41,005 bases of DNA from CAZESS01 sp964414415. Lineage in GTDB: Archaea; Thermoplasmatota; E2; UBA202; DSCA01. Location of the stretch: assembly GCA_964414415.1 (NCBI GenBank), contig CAYPWJ010000012.1, positions 1 through 41,005 of the forward strand. Reading direction: 5' to 3'. Positions 1-7,841 of this stretch are shown here, in pieces. The first letter of the stretch is position 1; each line of letters starts with the position of its first letter. The notes below the pieces were generated by a model. The model saw only the letters and a list, made by a program, of their open reading frames with translations. It was not told where the DNA came from and made no database searches. Position numbers and translations under genes: made by a program.

Positions 1-104
1 GATAGAGCGAGAGGTGACAAAAAGTGAAACGAAATAATTCGCAGATAAGACAGTGCAATCACCAGCACGCCAACCGCGATAAGTATGCCAATTTTTGTTT
101 TCAT
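1..104 (-). CDS. N-terminus of an exported or membrane protein, truncated by the window edge
   Basis: Only the first 34 codons are visible. The ATG at 104 is preceded by a GAGG ribosome-binding site about 7 nt upstream and, further up, by a clear TATA box (133-147). The peptide starts MKTKIGILIAVGVLVIALSY: two lysines followed by a long hydrophobic stretch, which is typical of a signal peptide or a first membrane segment. The rest of the gene lies left of position 1, so no function can be assigned. The start and promoter make a real gene likely even though the fragment is short. Confidence 0.6.
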   Translation of the reverse strand, partial: MKTKIGILIAVGVLVIALSYLRIISFHFLSPLAL

Positions 105-132
105 GGTAGTCCTCTGTTGCATAACAGGCTGT

Positions 133-147
133 TATTTATAAAAATAT
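133..147 (-). promoter_or_regulatory. TATA-box promoter of the truncated leftmost gene
   Basis: The minus strand reads ATATTTTTATAAATA here, a strong archaeal TATA box centred about 36 nt upstream of the ATG at 104. This predicts a short leader of about 10 nt containing the GAGG site. Confidence 0.6.
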
Positions 148-159
148 GCGCCGGCAGCA

Positions 160-184
160 ACAAAAAAGAGGAGAAAGAAAGGGG
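160..184 (-). terminator. T-rich terminator after the SUOX-like gene
   Basis: Directly after the TAG stop at 185 the minus strand becomes pyrimidine-rich, with T runs (CTTTCTTTCTCCTCTTTTTTG). Archaeal RNA polymerase terminates on such T tracts without needing a hairpin. Confidence 0.5.
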
Positions 185-778
185 CTAGCCGGTTGTAATG
201 TCGACCAGGTCGACGCTGCTCACCCAGTTCCGGGATGACGTGTAGATGTCGCCCTCCTGCACGACAAAGGCCATGCGGAGCGGCTGGTCTTCGTCGTCGA
301 GTGCTTCGCCGTCTTGCCGGTAGGCAAGCATGGGTATGGGTGCGGCGGTATCGTTGGTGACGTTGCCCGAATCATCATACGTCGTCATGTTTCCCTTTAG
401 CATCTCGCTGTCAAGGGTGAGGCTGTAGTTATCGTCCGGGTCGTCCGGGTCTCCGGTGTCGGTGACGGTGACCGAAGCATTTTCTCCTACAGGTACCTGT
501 ATCTCCTCGAAAAGGGTTGAGAGCGATACCCCGGTAAACTGCCATGGCCCTTCAATTCGCGGTTTTCTCGTGCGCCAGCCGCCGTCACCCGTGATGCCGT
601 CCATGTCCTTCAGGTCGCAGAGTGTGTAGCTCCATTCGTCGCCCTGATAGGTGACGGTCAGCACGGTGTCTCCGCAGCCGCCGTCGTCCTCGGGCAGCTG
701 GTAGTATGCGAACACGGCGACCGCCGCGATGACGGCGACGGCCAGCACCCCGATTGCGATTTTTTCTCCTCGTTCCAT
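185..778 (-). CDS. Membrane-anchored protein with SUOX-like (molybdopterin oxidoreductase-type) domain
   Basis: A 197-residue protein with an N-terminal membrane anchor (about residues 5-26) and an extracellular domain. The domain resembles the sulfite-oxidase-type molybdopterin-binding fold. Seen in the sequence: a central GPWQFTGVSLSTLFEEI segment like the family's GxWxGVpLxxLL motif, and a C-terminal LAYRQDGEALDDEDQPLRMA segment like the family's (L/M)AYxxNGexLpxxxGxPLR motif, followed by a stretch like its WV-x-x-(I/V) ending. The Cys that binds molybdenum in true sulfite oxidases is not evident; one Cys near residue 35 precedes the domain and another lies near residue 54. A non-catalytic or differently liganded domain is therefore likely. 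No partner cytochrome or reductase gene is adjacent. A near-leaderless transcript is suggested by the TATA box at 804-814. Confidence 0.6.
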   Translation of the reverse strand: MERGEKIAIGVLAVAVIAAVAVFAYYQLPEDDGGCGDTVLTVTYQGDEWSYTLCDLKDMDGITGDGGWRTRKPRIEGPWQFTGVSLSTLFEEIQVPVGENASVTVTDTGDPDDPDDNYSLTLDSEMLKGNMTTYDDSGNVTNDTAAPIPMLAYRQDGEALDDEDQPLRMAFVVQEGDIYTSSRNWVSSVDLVDITTG

Positions 779-803
779 TATATCAGGCGGGGATGCAGCA
801 CCG

Positions 804-814
804 GATATATAACA
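804..814 (-). promoter_or_regulatory. TATA-box promoter of the SUOX-like gene
   Basis: The minus strand reads GTTATATATC, centred about 31 nt upstream of the ATG at 778. This predicts a leader of only about 5 nt. No Shine-Dalgarno sequence is visible. Confidence 0.5.
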
Positions 815-831
815 GCTACGCTTTCCTGTTT

Positions 832-2193
832 TTACATGCCGAGGACGTAGATGTCCGCCTGTGCGTACGCGATGGTTCCATCCTCCTTTGACAACTCGGC
901 GCGTACGTGATGTTTGCCCGGCGACAGGCCGTCAAGACGCCATGCATACGGCTCGGCGGCATCTGAATGCACTTTGCTGCCATCCAGATAGAAGTCGATG
1001 GTGGCGTTTCCCTCCACGTAGACGGACAGTGTCATCTCGCCGATGATGGTGTTTCCCCACGGTGCGGGAGCGATGCGCCGTCCATGCAGATACAGGCCGG
1101 GATGCCATATGTTGGGCTCCTCCCAGTACAGCTCCGCGTGGCTCACCGGCGGCAGATGCCCATCGGGGACACCGGCGGCCCACGCTGCGGCGCGGCGGAG
1201 CATCCACCAGTTGTACGTCCAGTTGGTCTCCTCGCCGCCAACCCACCTGTACAGATATGACTCCATGAACAGGGTATACTTTGACCGACCTGGATATTCC
1301 TCGACGTGGCCACCGACCGTGGTGCGCTCCTCGGGATGGGGGCCGAACAATGCGACGTTGCCGTCGCCGTAGGTGGTCGCGATGGCTGCATATTGTCCCT
1401 TGACATCCGTGGTGACGGGCCCCGTTTGCTGCCATTCACCGCCGTTCTTTTCCCAGAAATGAATCGGCGCGCGCTCGGATACCTCCTCCGCGTAGACCGC
1501 CAGCGGCGTGATGTCGCCCAGCAGCGGGTCGCTGCCGTCGGCGGGATACAGGCCGGGGCCGCCCTCGTAGCGGATGACCCGGGGGTTCGTGGGGCTAGCA
1601 GCCATGATGGGATGATTGGAGAGTTCGCAGCGGATGGGGATGCCGCCGCCCAGGCCCGACGACTTGTAGAGGTACTGCCATTCCTGCCGCTGGTCGTCGT
1701 TTATCCAGACGTTGGCGATGCCGAGCGCCCCCGAGGAGATGATTCGGTCGCCGATCGACGACGGCTGCCGGATGCCCAGCGATGCTTCGTTTGCACCGCC
1801 GCAGATGCCGATGTAGCCGCCGCCTCCGGCTACGAAGGAGCGGACGTTCCATCGCCATCGGACGTCGAGGTCGTGGAAATACTGGCGGGCGCTCGCCCCG
1901 ATGACCAGCACGTCGTAGTTCTCCGGCGTCAATGGTCGCTGTCCCCGGCCGAGTGCTTCGCGTCGCGTGATCTCGGTGACGTTGAAGCGGTATGTCACGC
2001 CGTCGACGGTCCAGCCGTACTGCAATGCGTACTGCAGCACCTTGATGGCCGGCACGATTGACGGGTACACGGCGATGTCCCTGTAGACCGTCCGCTGCGT
2101 CTGCCCTGGCTGCGGCGCCCCGAAGGACGGCAGCGTGGGCATGCAGAGCAGCGCCGCGACGGCAACCACGGATACAACATGGAGGAGCTTCAT
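832..2193 (-). CDS. Secreted class-I amidotransferase-like (BPL_N-type) protein with C-terminal Ig-like domain
   Basis: A 453-residue exported protein. A signal peptide (about residues 1-25) is followed by a glutamine-amidotransferase-like domain of the biotin-protein-ligase N-terminal (BPL_N) type. It has the nucleophile elbow GGGYIGICGGAN (Cys about 131) and a distal FGPHPEE motif (His about 286, Glu about 288), so a Cys-His-Glu triad appears complete. The last 100 residues look like an Ig-like domain of the kind that closes many archaeal surface proteins (LDGLSPGKHHVRAE). I chose the ATG at 2193 over an ATG at 2202 because the TATA box (2215-2224) lies 26-27 nt upstream of it, which fits a leaderless mRNA. 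Substrate unknown: BPL_N proteins are rarely characterised, and an extracellular amide or peptide substrate is only a guess. Confidence 0.7.
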   Translation of the reverse strand: MKLLHVVSVVAVAALLCMPTLPSFGAPQPGQTQRTVYRDIAVYPSIVPAIKVLQYALQYGWTVDGVTYRFNVTEITRREALGRGQRPLTPENYDVLVIGASARQYFHDLDVRWRWNVRSFVAGGGGYIGICGGANEASLGIRQPSSIGDRIISSGALGIANVWINDDQRQEWQYLYKSSGLGGGIPIRCELSNHPIMAASPTNPRVIRYEGGPGLYPADGSDPLLGDITPLAVYAEEVSERAPIHFWEKNGGEWQQTGPVTTDVKGQYAAIATTYGDGNVALFGPHPEERTTVGGHVEEYPGRSKYTLFMESYLYRWVGGEETNWTYNWWMLRRAAAWAAGVPDGHLPPVSHAELYWEEPNIWHPGLYLHGRRIAPAPWGNTIIGEMTLSVYVEGNATIDFYLDGSKVHSDAAEPYAWRLDGLSPGKHHVRAELSKEDGTIAYAQADIYVLGM

Positions 2194-2214
2194 GCAGGCC
2201 ATTCAATGCCCGGA

Positions 2215-2224
2215 CATATAAATA
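2215..2224 (-). promoter_or_regulatory. TATA-box promoter of the BPL_N-like gene
   Basis: The minus strand reads TATTTATATG, centred about 27 nt upstream of the ATG at 2193, which implies a leaderless transcript. Confidence 0.55.
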
Positions 2225-2287
2225 CGTAACGTCACCCGCCGGGTGCCCGGGCTTCGCCCACAGGGTTGCATCTCGCTTTAACGACAC

Positions 2288-2296
2288 GTTTTTAAC
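2288..2296 (+). promoter_or_regulatory. Probable TATA-like promoter of the symporter operon
   Basis: GTTTTTAAC lies 27 nt upstream of the ATG at 2319. It is weaker than the other TATA boxes in the window, but the spacing is what a leaderless archaeal transcript needs. Confidence 0.35.
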
Positions 2297-2318
2297 GCCG
2301 TCTGTTTACAGGAATTGG

Positions 2319-2504
2319 ATGAGAAAGATCTGGTGGCTGCCCTTTGCCGTGCTGGTGCTGCTGTCCTTCGATGTCTGGAGCTGGCGGCAGAACACCCCTA
2401 TGCTCTGGTTTATGCCAGCGTGGATGTGGCATGTCGCCGCGGTGACCGCGCTGTTCTCGCTCGCCTTCGTCGCCGTCGCCCGCTACGGATGGAGGGAAGA
2501 CTAG
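2319..2504 (+). CDS. DUF3311-like small membrane protein, symporter partner
   Basis: A 61-residue protein with two hydrophobic segments (about 5-20 and 33-53) joined by a Trp/Pro-rich loop. The length, topology and the PMLWFMPAWMWH segment resemble DUF3311, whose members are usually encoded just upstream of sodium:solute symporters. Its TAG stop is immediately followed by the symporter ATG, so the two are almost certainly co-transcribed and translationally coupled. It may be a small accessory subunit; no direct function is known. The ATG at 2319 is preferred because a TATA-like box sits 27 nt upstream, and the open frame further upstream lacks a plausible start signal. Confidence 0.65.
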   Translation: MRKIWWLPFAVLVLLSFDVWSWRQNTPMLWFMPAWMWHVAAVTALFSLAFVAVARYGWRED

Positions 2505-3893
2505 ATGCTGGCGCTGGCTGTCCTCTACATCCTGGTGCTGGTGGCCATCGGCATATATGCCAGCCTGAAGGCCGACCGGACGCCGGAGGGCTACTTCATG
2601 GCCAACCGCCGTTTTGGCACCCTCGTCCTGTTTTTTACGCTGGCGGCCACCAATTTTTCCGCGTTTACGTTCCTCGGGTTCGCGGGCGCCGCCTACACGC
2701 ATGGCTTGGGCCAGTACGGGGTGATGGCGCTGGGTACCGCCGGCATGGCCGTCATGTTCTGGGTCATCGGCCGGAAGGTCTGGCACGTGGGCAGGACACA
2801 TGGCTACATGACGCCGGGGGAGCTGGTCGGCGGCCGGTATGGCAGCAGGATGCTGCAGCTGCTGTTCACCGGTGTGATGTCCGTGTTCACCATCCCGTAT
2901 CTGGCGGTACAGGCCGTCGGCGCGGGCTACATCCTGCACATGGTGGCGCCCGCGGTCGGCATGAAGGTCGGCGCCGTCGCGTCCATCGCCGTCATCTGCT
3001 TTTACGTGTTGTCCGGGGGGATGCGCGCGTCCGGCTGGACCGACGTCGTCCAGGGTGTGCTGATGGTCGGGGCGATGGTGGCCGCCGTCGCGTGCGTCGG
3101 GCACGCCCTCGGCGGCTTCGGTCAGGCCAGCCTGGCCGCCCGGGATGCCTCGCCGGCATTGTTTTCACGGCCCGGCCCAGACGGCTATTTTACGGTCAAG
3201 ATATGGCTGTCGTTCTTCGTGCTGTGGGTGTTCTGCGACCCGATGTTCCCGCAGCTGTTCACCCGGTTTTACACGGCGAAAAGCCAGCGTTCCCTCAAAA
3301 CGGCGATGGTGTTGTACCCGCTGCTCGTCTCGTTTTTCTTTCTGCTGCCGGTTCTCATCGGCGTCTGGGCGCATGGAACCAACGTGGCAGTAGACACGCC
3401 GGATAACGTGCTGCTGGTCATGGTGGAGCGGTATACGCCGCCAGTGGTGTTCTCCTTCGTCAGCGTCGGGGCGTTGGGGGCGCTGATGTCGACGGCTGAC
3501 TCGCAGCTGCTGTCGCTGTCGACGATGCTCACCGCCGACACCGTCGGCAAAGACGTCCGGGTTAGCCGGATGGTCACCCTGGCGCTGTCCGCCTTCGCTG
3601 TTCTCTTCGTCCTGTTCGGCTACGACCCGTCAGCGGGCATCATGGGGACCCTGGTGGACACCACGTTTTCCGGGCTGGTTGTGCTGGCGCCGGCGGTCCT
3701 GGCGACGCTGTATTGGAGGCAGGCCACGCACCTCGGCTGCATCGCCAGCATCCTGGCGGGAGAGACGCTGGTGTTCCTCCATTATCTTGTGGAGCTGCCG
3801 ACGGCCGGGTTTCTGCCGTCCGTCGTTGCGCTTGCGTTCGCCACGGCTGTCCTCGTCGCGGTCTCGCTGCTGTTTCCAGGGCCTCATGGCTAG
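2505..3893 (+). CDS. Sodium:solute symporter (SSS family)
   Basis: A 462-residue integral membrane protein with about 12-13 hydrophobic helices, matching the usual size of the solute:sodium symporter family (TC 2.A.21). Family features include the early LAATNFSAFTFLGFAGAAY segment in the second helix (about 46-64), the VLSGGMRASGWTDVVQG segment (about 168-184), and the ALGALMSTADSQLLSLSTM helix (about 323-341), whose small hydroxyl residues form the Na2 site in characterised relatives. The substrate cannot be read from sequence; pantothenate, proline, sugar and carboxylate carriers all share this fold. It starts on the base after the stop of the DUF3311-like gene. Its TAG stop shares a CTAG with the stop of the convergent COG2426 gene. 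Confidence 0.9.
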   Translation: MLALAVLYILVLVAIGIYASLKADRTPEGYFMANRRFGTLVLFFTLAATNFSAFTFLGFAGAAYTHGLGQYGVMALGTAGMAVMFWVIGRKVWHVGRTHGYMTPGELVGGRYGSRMLQLLFTGVMSVFTIPYLAVQAVGAGYILHMVAPAVGMKVGAVASIAVICFYVLSGGMRASGWTDVVQGVLMVGAMVAAVACVGHALGGFGQASLAARDASPALFSRPGPDGYFTVKIWLSFFVLWVFCDPMFPQLFTRFYTAKSQRSLKTAMVLYPLLVSFFFLLPVLIGVWAHGTNVAVDTPDNVLLVMVERYTPPVVFSFVSVGALGALMSTADSQLLSLSTMLTADTVGKDVRVSRMVTLALSAFAVLFVLFGYDPSAGIMGTLVDTTFSGLVVLAPAVLATLYWRQATHLGCIASILAGETLVFLHYLVELPTAGFLPSVVALAFATAVLVAVSLLFPGPHG

Positions 3894-4354
3894 CTCAGAA
3901 ACCAGGTGACGCCGGCCGTGACCGCGGTGGTGACGACGGCGGCGGCGATGCATACGCCGATGAAGATGAAGAACAGTGATTTTTTGAAGTCAAGCGCGAA
4001 GAGATACGCGGCGAGGCTGCCCGTCCATGCGCCTGTCACCGGTAGCGGGATGGCTACGAAGAGTACCAGCGCCAGGGACTCCCACCGCTCGATGCTTTTC
4101 CGCGTCTTGTTGCGGGTGTGCTCGAAGACCCGGTCCATCAACCCCGCCCAGAACGGCCAGCGGCGCAGGAAATCCTCGACGGGCCGGAGGAACAGCAGGA
4201 TGAACGGCACCGGCAGGAAATTCGCGCTGACGATGACCGGAATGATGACCCAGGGGTTCATCTCGTAGTGAAACGCGAGCGGGATGGCGCCGCGCAGCTC
4301 GGAGAACGGCGCCATCGCCAGCAGGACGACCCAGAGCCAGCCGGGAATGCTCAT
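3890..4354 (-). CDS. Small multi-drug export family membrane protein (COG2426)
   Basis: A 154-residue membrane protein with about four hydrophobic segments. The N-terminal PFSELRGAIPLAFHYEMNPW motif and the following NFLPVPFILLFLRPVE segment are characteristic of the COG2426 / Sm_multidrug_ex (PF06695) family. Despite the family name, transport activity is not well established. The ATG overlaps the TGA of the upstream dihydroorotase gene by 4 nt (ATGA), so it is translated from the same mRNA as pyrC. It meets the symporter gene tail to tail with both stops inside one CTAG. Confidence 0.8.
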   Translation of the reverse strand: MSIPGWLWVVLLAMAPFSELRGAIPLAFHYEMNPWVIIPVIVSANFLPVPFILLFLRPVEDFLRRWPFWAGLMDRVFEHTRNKTRKSIERWESLALVLFVAIPLPVTGAWTGSLAAYLFALDFKKSLFFIFIGVCIAAAVVTTAVTAGVTWFLS

Positions 4355-5595
4355 CCAATCACCGTTCCCATGCCTGCTTCGCCGACGAACTCACCGCTCT
4401 CGACGATGCGTTCGCCGTGCAGCCACACGTCCCGGGGGTACACGGCCGGCCATCCCTCATACGGACTCCAGCCACACCGGGAATGCGGCTCGATGCGCCG
4501 CTCCTCGAAGTCAACCACCATGAGATCGGCCGCTCGTCCAACCTCGATGCTCCCCTTGTCGAGGTCGAACAGGTCGGCGGGCCGCCGGCAGCACATACGA
4601 TGCACGAGCTCCAGCGATAGGTCGCCTTCCTTTACCCTGTAGAGCAGCAGCGGCAGCATCGCGTCGACGCCGGGAATGCCCGACGGTGCCTCCTCGATAG
4701 CTTCTTTTTCCTCCCGGAGATGCGGTGCGTGGTCCGACTCGACGACGTCGATGCCCCCCTGCCGGAACATGTGCCAGAGCCGTGCACGTGTCGATTCATC
4801 GCGGAGCGGCGGGTTGACCTTGCCCATGCCCACCCGTTCAAACGACGACGAGAGAGACAGCAGCAGATGATGCGGTGTGACGCCGCCGCTTGCGGTGCTC
4901 CGCTGCACCAGCGCCGCCGCCTGCGGCGAGGAGATATGGCAGATGTGCAGCTTCGCTCCAACGTCGTCGTTGGCGTCGAGCATCCGCCTGATGCCCTCCA
5001 GCTCGCAGCGCACCGGTCGATGTGTGGCATGCTCCGCAAGGCTTTTTGCGTCGCGCTGCGAGATACAGGACGCATGCTCGGCGTGTACGGCCAGCATCCT
5101 ATCGACTTTTTTTATCTGCCGGAGCATGTCGGGCAGCCGCTCGTCCGGCACCACGATGTCGTTGTCTCCCGACAGGTATATCTTGAAGCCAACGCAGTGC
5201 GGCGCCATCGCCATCGGGTTGCAGCCCTCGGTTATGCCGCCGTACAGCCCGACGTCGATGCATGCCCTGCCCGAGGCCAGCCGGGCCTTGTCGTGCAGCG
5301 CCGGCGCGTCAACGGCAGGTGGACGGGTGTTCGGCATGTCCAGCGCCGTTGTCACGCCTGCCAGGGCTGCAGCCCGGCCGCCGGTAAAAAAATCCTCCTT
5401 GCGTGACTGGCCGGGCTCCCGGAAATGGACGTGTGGGTCGACGCCGCCCGGCAGGATCAGGCTGCTGCCGTAATCGAGGTGCCGCTCGCCGCGCAGGACC
5501 TTTTTGACCGCCTGGATGCGCCCGTTTTCGATGCCGACGCATCCAGTGGTCCGGCGACCGTCGACCAAGAGCTGTCCTTCAACGACGAGGTCCAT
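4351..5595 (-). CDS. pyrC: Dihydroorotase, class I
   Basis: A 414-residue amidohydrolase that interconverts N-carbamoyl-aspartate and dihydroorotate in pyrimidine synthesis (EC 3.5.2.3), in the cytoplasm. Metal-site motifs are present: DPHVHFREPG with His 55 and His 57, GFKIYLSG with the candidate carboxylated Lys 138, VHAEH at 170-174, HICHIS at 217-222, and ESDHAPH with Asp 288. The DMPNT segment at 86-90 is also typical. The length fits class I dihydroorotases, and the paired SDHAPH and FREPG motifs favour pyrC over hydantoinase or allantoinase. The ATG at 5595 lies about 25 nt downstream of a TATA box, giving a leaderless mRNA. The stop overlaps the start of the COG2426 gene. No other pyrimidine gene lies in the window. 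Confidence 0.93.
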   Translation of the reverse strand: MDLVVEGQLLVDGRRTTGCVGIENGRIQAVKKVLRGERHLDYGSSLILPGGVDPHVHFREPGQSRKEDFFTGGRAAALAGVTTALDMPNTRPPAVDAPALHDKARLASGRACIDVGLYGGITEGCNPMAMAPHCVGFKIYLSGDNDIVVPDERLPDMLRQIKKVDRMLAVHAEHASCISQRDAKSLAEHATHRPVRCELEGIRRMLDANDDVGAKLHICHISSPQAAALVQRSTASGGVTPHHLLLSLSSSFERVGMGKVNPPLRDESTRARLWHMFRQGGIDVVESDHAPHLREEKEAIEEAPSGIPGVDAMLPLLLYRVKEGDLSLELVHRMCCRRPADLFDLDKGSIEVGRAADLMVVDFEERRIEPHSRCGWSPYEGWPAVYPRDVWLHGERIVESGEFVGEAGMGTVIG

Positions 5596-5615
5596 CGTAT
5601 CCCATATCGGCGATG

Positions 5616-5624
5616 GCTATAATG
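5616..5624 (-). promoter_or_regulatory. TATA-like promoter of pyrC
   Basis: The minus strand reads CATTATAGC, centred about 25 nt upstream of the pyrC ATG. It is squeezed into the 35-nt gap after the C25 peptidase stop, which suggests that pyrC has its own leaderless transcript. Confidence 0.45.
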
Positions 5625-5630
5625 CTCTTT

Positions 5631-7805
5631 TCATCGCAGCCCGGGGAACAGCAGCTGCAGCCACTCCATGACGGCGTCGAGCAGCGGCAGCCGCCTGCTG
5701 TAGGGTATCCGCACCCGCAGCGGGTCAGACCAGTCGCTTATCGCTCCCCGGCTGTCCTTCGCCCGAACCGTCACCTCGTAGAAGCCCCTGTCCGTCCAGC
5801 TGTGCGACGTGTTCACCGCAATGCTGCTCTCATACGGGCCACGCCAGTCGCTCGTCGTCCCGTCACCCCAGTCCCACTGATAATAGATGTCGTCTCCCTC
5901 GACATCCGAGGTCGAGGTGGTATAGCTGTAGCTGTCGGCTGTCTCCCCGCGCTGCTCGCCCGTCGGCGCCGCCGGTGTTGCCGGGGCGTTGTTGACGCGC
6001 AGCGCGACGGACGGGTCTCCAAACAGGGTGAGCTCGTAGTAGGTCCACCGCATACAGGAGCGGTCGATGAGATACAGGTTGTCCTCCTTCGAATCCTGGT
6101 TCGCCCGGCCCAGCGCGGTGATGTTCTCGCCGAACACGGCATCCCAGAACTGGCGGTGGTAGCGCTGCGAGTCGCCGTCGGTGCTGTAGGACCAGAACCA
6201 TCCATAGCGGGCGTTCATGACGGCGGCGAAGGCGCCGTGCTCCGTCTTGACGGTGAAATACTCAGCCATGCAGTCCTCCTGGTCGAATCCACCCGCCATG
6301 CAGCCCTGCGAATAGATGAGGCAGGTGCCGTCGTTCGTGAACGCCTCGACGTCCTCCGGTGTCATCCGCATGCTGTAGGTGTAGGATGAATGACCGAGAT
6401 GGTTGACGACATGGGTGCCGTTGTTTATCCGGCTGATGAGCTCCTCCTTCCCCCAGCGGTTGCCCGGCCAGTCGCGGTCATACAGTTTCTCCAGCGAAAA
6501 CCGCCCCGCCGGGATACCCGCAGTGGTGTAGCCGTCGGCGTTGCAGGTCCCGATGTGCTGGTCGATGTAGGTGCCGCCCCAGGTGGCAACGCCGTAGTCA
6601 CCCAGCCGCTCGCCGACCATCGTCATCGAGGTGAGCGTCTCCGTCGGCGCCGTGCTCATATATGCTATGGTCTTGTCGACGAAGATGTGTGCCTCCCGGC
6701 CGTTGCTGACCGGCGCACGTCCCACGTATACCTCTGCCATGAGGTCGACGTCGCCGCCGTCCGCGCCGTCGGTGGGCTCGCCCCATCGCTCGTCGCCGTC
6801 GCCGTTGTAGGGACCGTCGAGGCAGCCGTAGTAATGGTCAGCCGGCATATATGTCTCGTAATGGGTGACGTTTTCGTCCATGCCCTCCACCCAGAGCAGC
6901 CGGTCGGGCACGACGTCCACGTCCCCGCCGAGCAGCACGGAGCTGACACCCTGCTCGAGGTAGACCTCCCGGATGTAGTCCCGTATCTCCCCCGGCGTGT
7001 CCCCCGTCTCGTCCAGCGTCGCGATGACGGTCGGGACGCCGTGGCTGTCATGGTATTCCTTGAGGTCTGTGAAGGCCTGCTCCAGCTCGCTGGTGGTGAC
7101 GATGAGCAGGTCGCCGCTATTGCCCGCGTTCGACGCCGGATAGCTGGCAGCCGTCGACGGGTTGTCCACCTGCCGCGTGACGGCCCGCCGGTCCTGTGCC
7201 AGGCCGCGGTAGAGCCGTGCTGCATCAGCGCTCGCCACCTCGACCGTCACAGAGAGATGCCGACAATAGGTGAGCTCTCCGGTCGCCGGAAGATATTGCA
7301 CCGGGTAGAGACGCAGGATGAGCACGCGGTATCCACGGCAGGACTGCACGCCTACCACCTCGTACATGTCCCCGGGAAACGGGGCGTCGCTCTCGTATAC
7401 CGGCCCCCGCGTCGGCGTCACTGTGGAGGGCTGCGAGAGCGGCGCTGCCCGACCGGCGGGCGGAACACGGTAGCCTCTCCCGAGTGAACGCCTGCTGTCG
7501 GCCGTGACGGTCACCCCTGCCGGTGTTGTATCGGGCGGCAGCAGGATGTACGCGCCGCGGGCAGGCAGACGGGGTTCACCCGGCTGGCTGGCGGACGCGC
7601 CCTCCGGCGTCGTCACCGCGTCATAGGTCTCCCCGGCGATGCTGACCCGCCGTATCGTCGGCGCCTCAAACGAATAGGAGACAGTTATCTCTCGCTGGCT
7701 GCCGTCGGGAGCAGCTGAAAACACCGGCGTCACCGTGCTCAGGACGAAGACGCCGGCCAGCATGATACAGATCGACTTCCACGTCATCCGGGCTGCCCTG
7801 TTCAT
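5631..7805 (-). CDS. Secreted peptidase C25 (gingipain-family) with C-terminal PKD-like domain
   Basis: A 724-residue exported cysteine peptidase. It has a signal peptide (about 8-31) and a propeptide-like region (about 35-225) rich in beta structure. The C25 catalytic domain (about 230-600) carries the predicted His 472 in HVVNHLGHSS and Cys 502 in IYSQGCMAGGF. The domain closes with the ELTLFGDPSVALRV motif usual for C25 enzymes. Residues 610-705 form a PKD/Ig-like domain (YYQWDWGDGTTSDWRGP). The C-terminus is a short amphipathic stretch without a clear membrane anchor, so the enzyme may be released or held by its PKD domain. Extracellular protein breakdown is the likely role. The ATG at 7805 is preceded by GGGAGAG and a TATA box; Met 7 is an alternative start. 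Confidence 0.88.
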   Translation of the reverse strand: MNRAARMTWKSICIMLAGVFVLSTVTPVFSAAPDGSQREITVSYSFEAPTIRRVSIAGETYDAVTTPEGASASQPGEPRLPARGAYILLPPDTTPAGVTVTADSRRSLGRGYRVPPAGRAAPLSQPSTVTPTRGPVYESDAPFPGDMYEVVGVQSCRGYRVLILRLYPVQYLPATGELTYCRHLSVTVEVASADAARLYRGLAQDRRAVTRQVDNPSTAASYPASNAGNSGDLLIVTTSELEQAFTDLKEYHDSHGVPTVIATLDETGDTPGEIRDYIREVYLEQGVSSVLLGGDVDVVPDRLLWVEGMDENVTHYETYMPADHYYGCLDGPYNGDGDERWGEPTDGADGGDVDLMAEVYVGRAPVSNGREAHIFVDKTIAYMSTAPTETLTSMTMVGERLGDYGVATWGGTYIDQHIGTCNADGYTTAGIPAGRFSLEKLYDRDWPGNRWGKEELISRINNGTHVVNHLGHSSYTYSMRMTPEDVEAFTNDGTCLIYSQGCMAGGFDQEDCMAEYFTVKTEHGAFAAVMNARYGWFWSYSTDGDSQRYHRQFWDAVFGENITALGRANQDSKEDNLYLIDRSCMRWTYYELTLFGDPSVALRVNNAPATPAAPTGEQRGETADSYSYTTSTSDVEGDDIYYQWDWGDGTTSDWRGPYESSIAVNTSHSWTDRGFYEVTVRAKDSRGAISDWSDPLRVRIPYSRRLPLLDAVMEWLQLLFPGLR

Positions 7806-7829
7806 GTCTCTCCCGTTTGCATCTGCCGC

Positions 7830-7839
7830 TCGTATTTAT
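7830..7839 (-). promoter_or_regulatory. TATA box of the C25 peptidase gene
   Basis: The minus strand reads GATAAATACG, centred about 29 nt upstream of the ATG at 7805, giving a very short leader. A tandem 9-nt repeat lies immediately upstream of it. Confidence 0.5.
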
Positions 7840-7841
7840 CC

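Noticed and set aside
2315..3406. 363-codon plus-strand frame overlapping the symporter gene
   Set aside because: An Arg/Gly/His-rich out-of-frame shadow of the clearly recognisable symporter; no motif.
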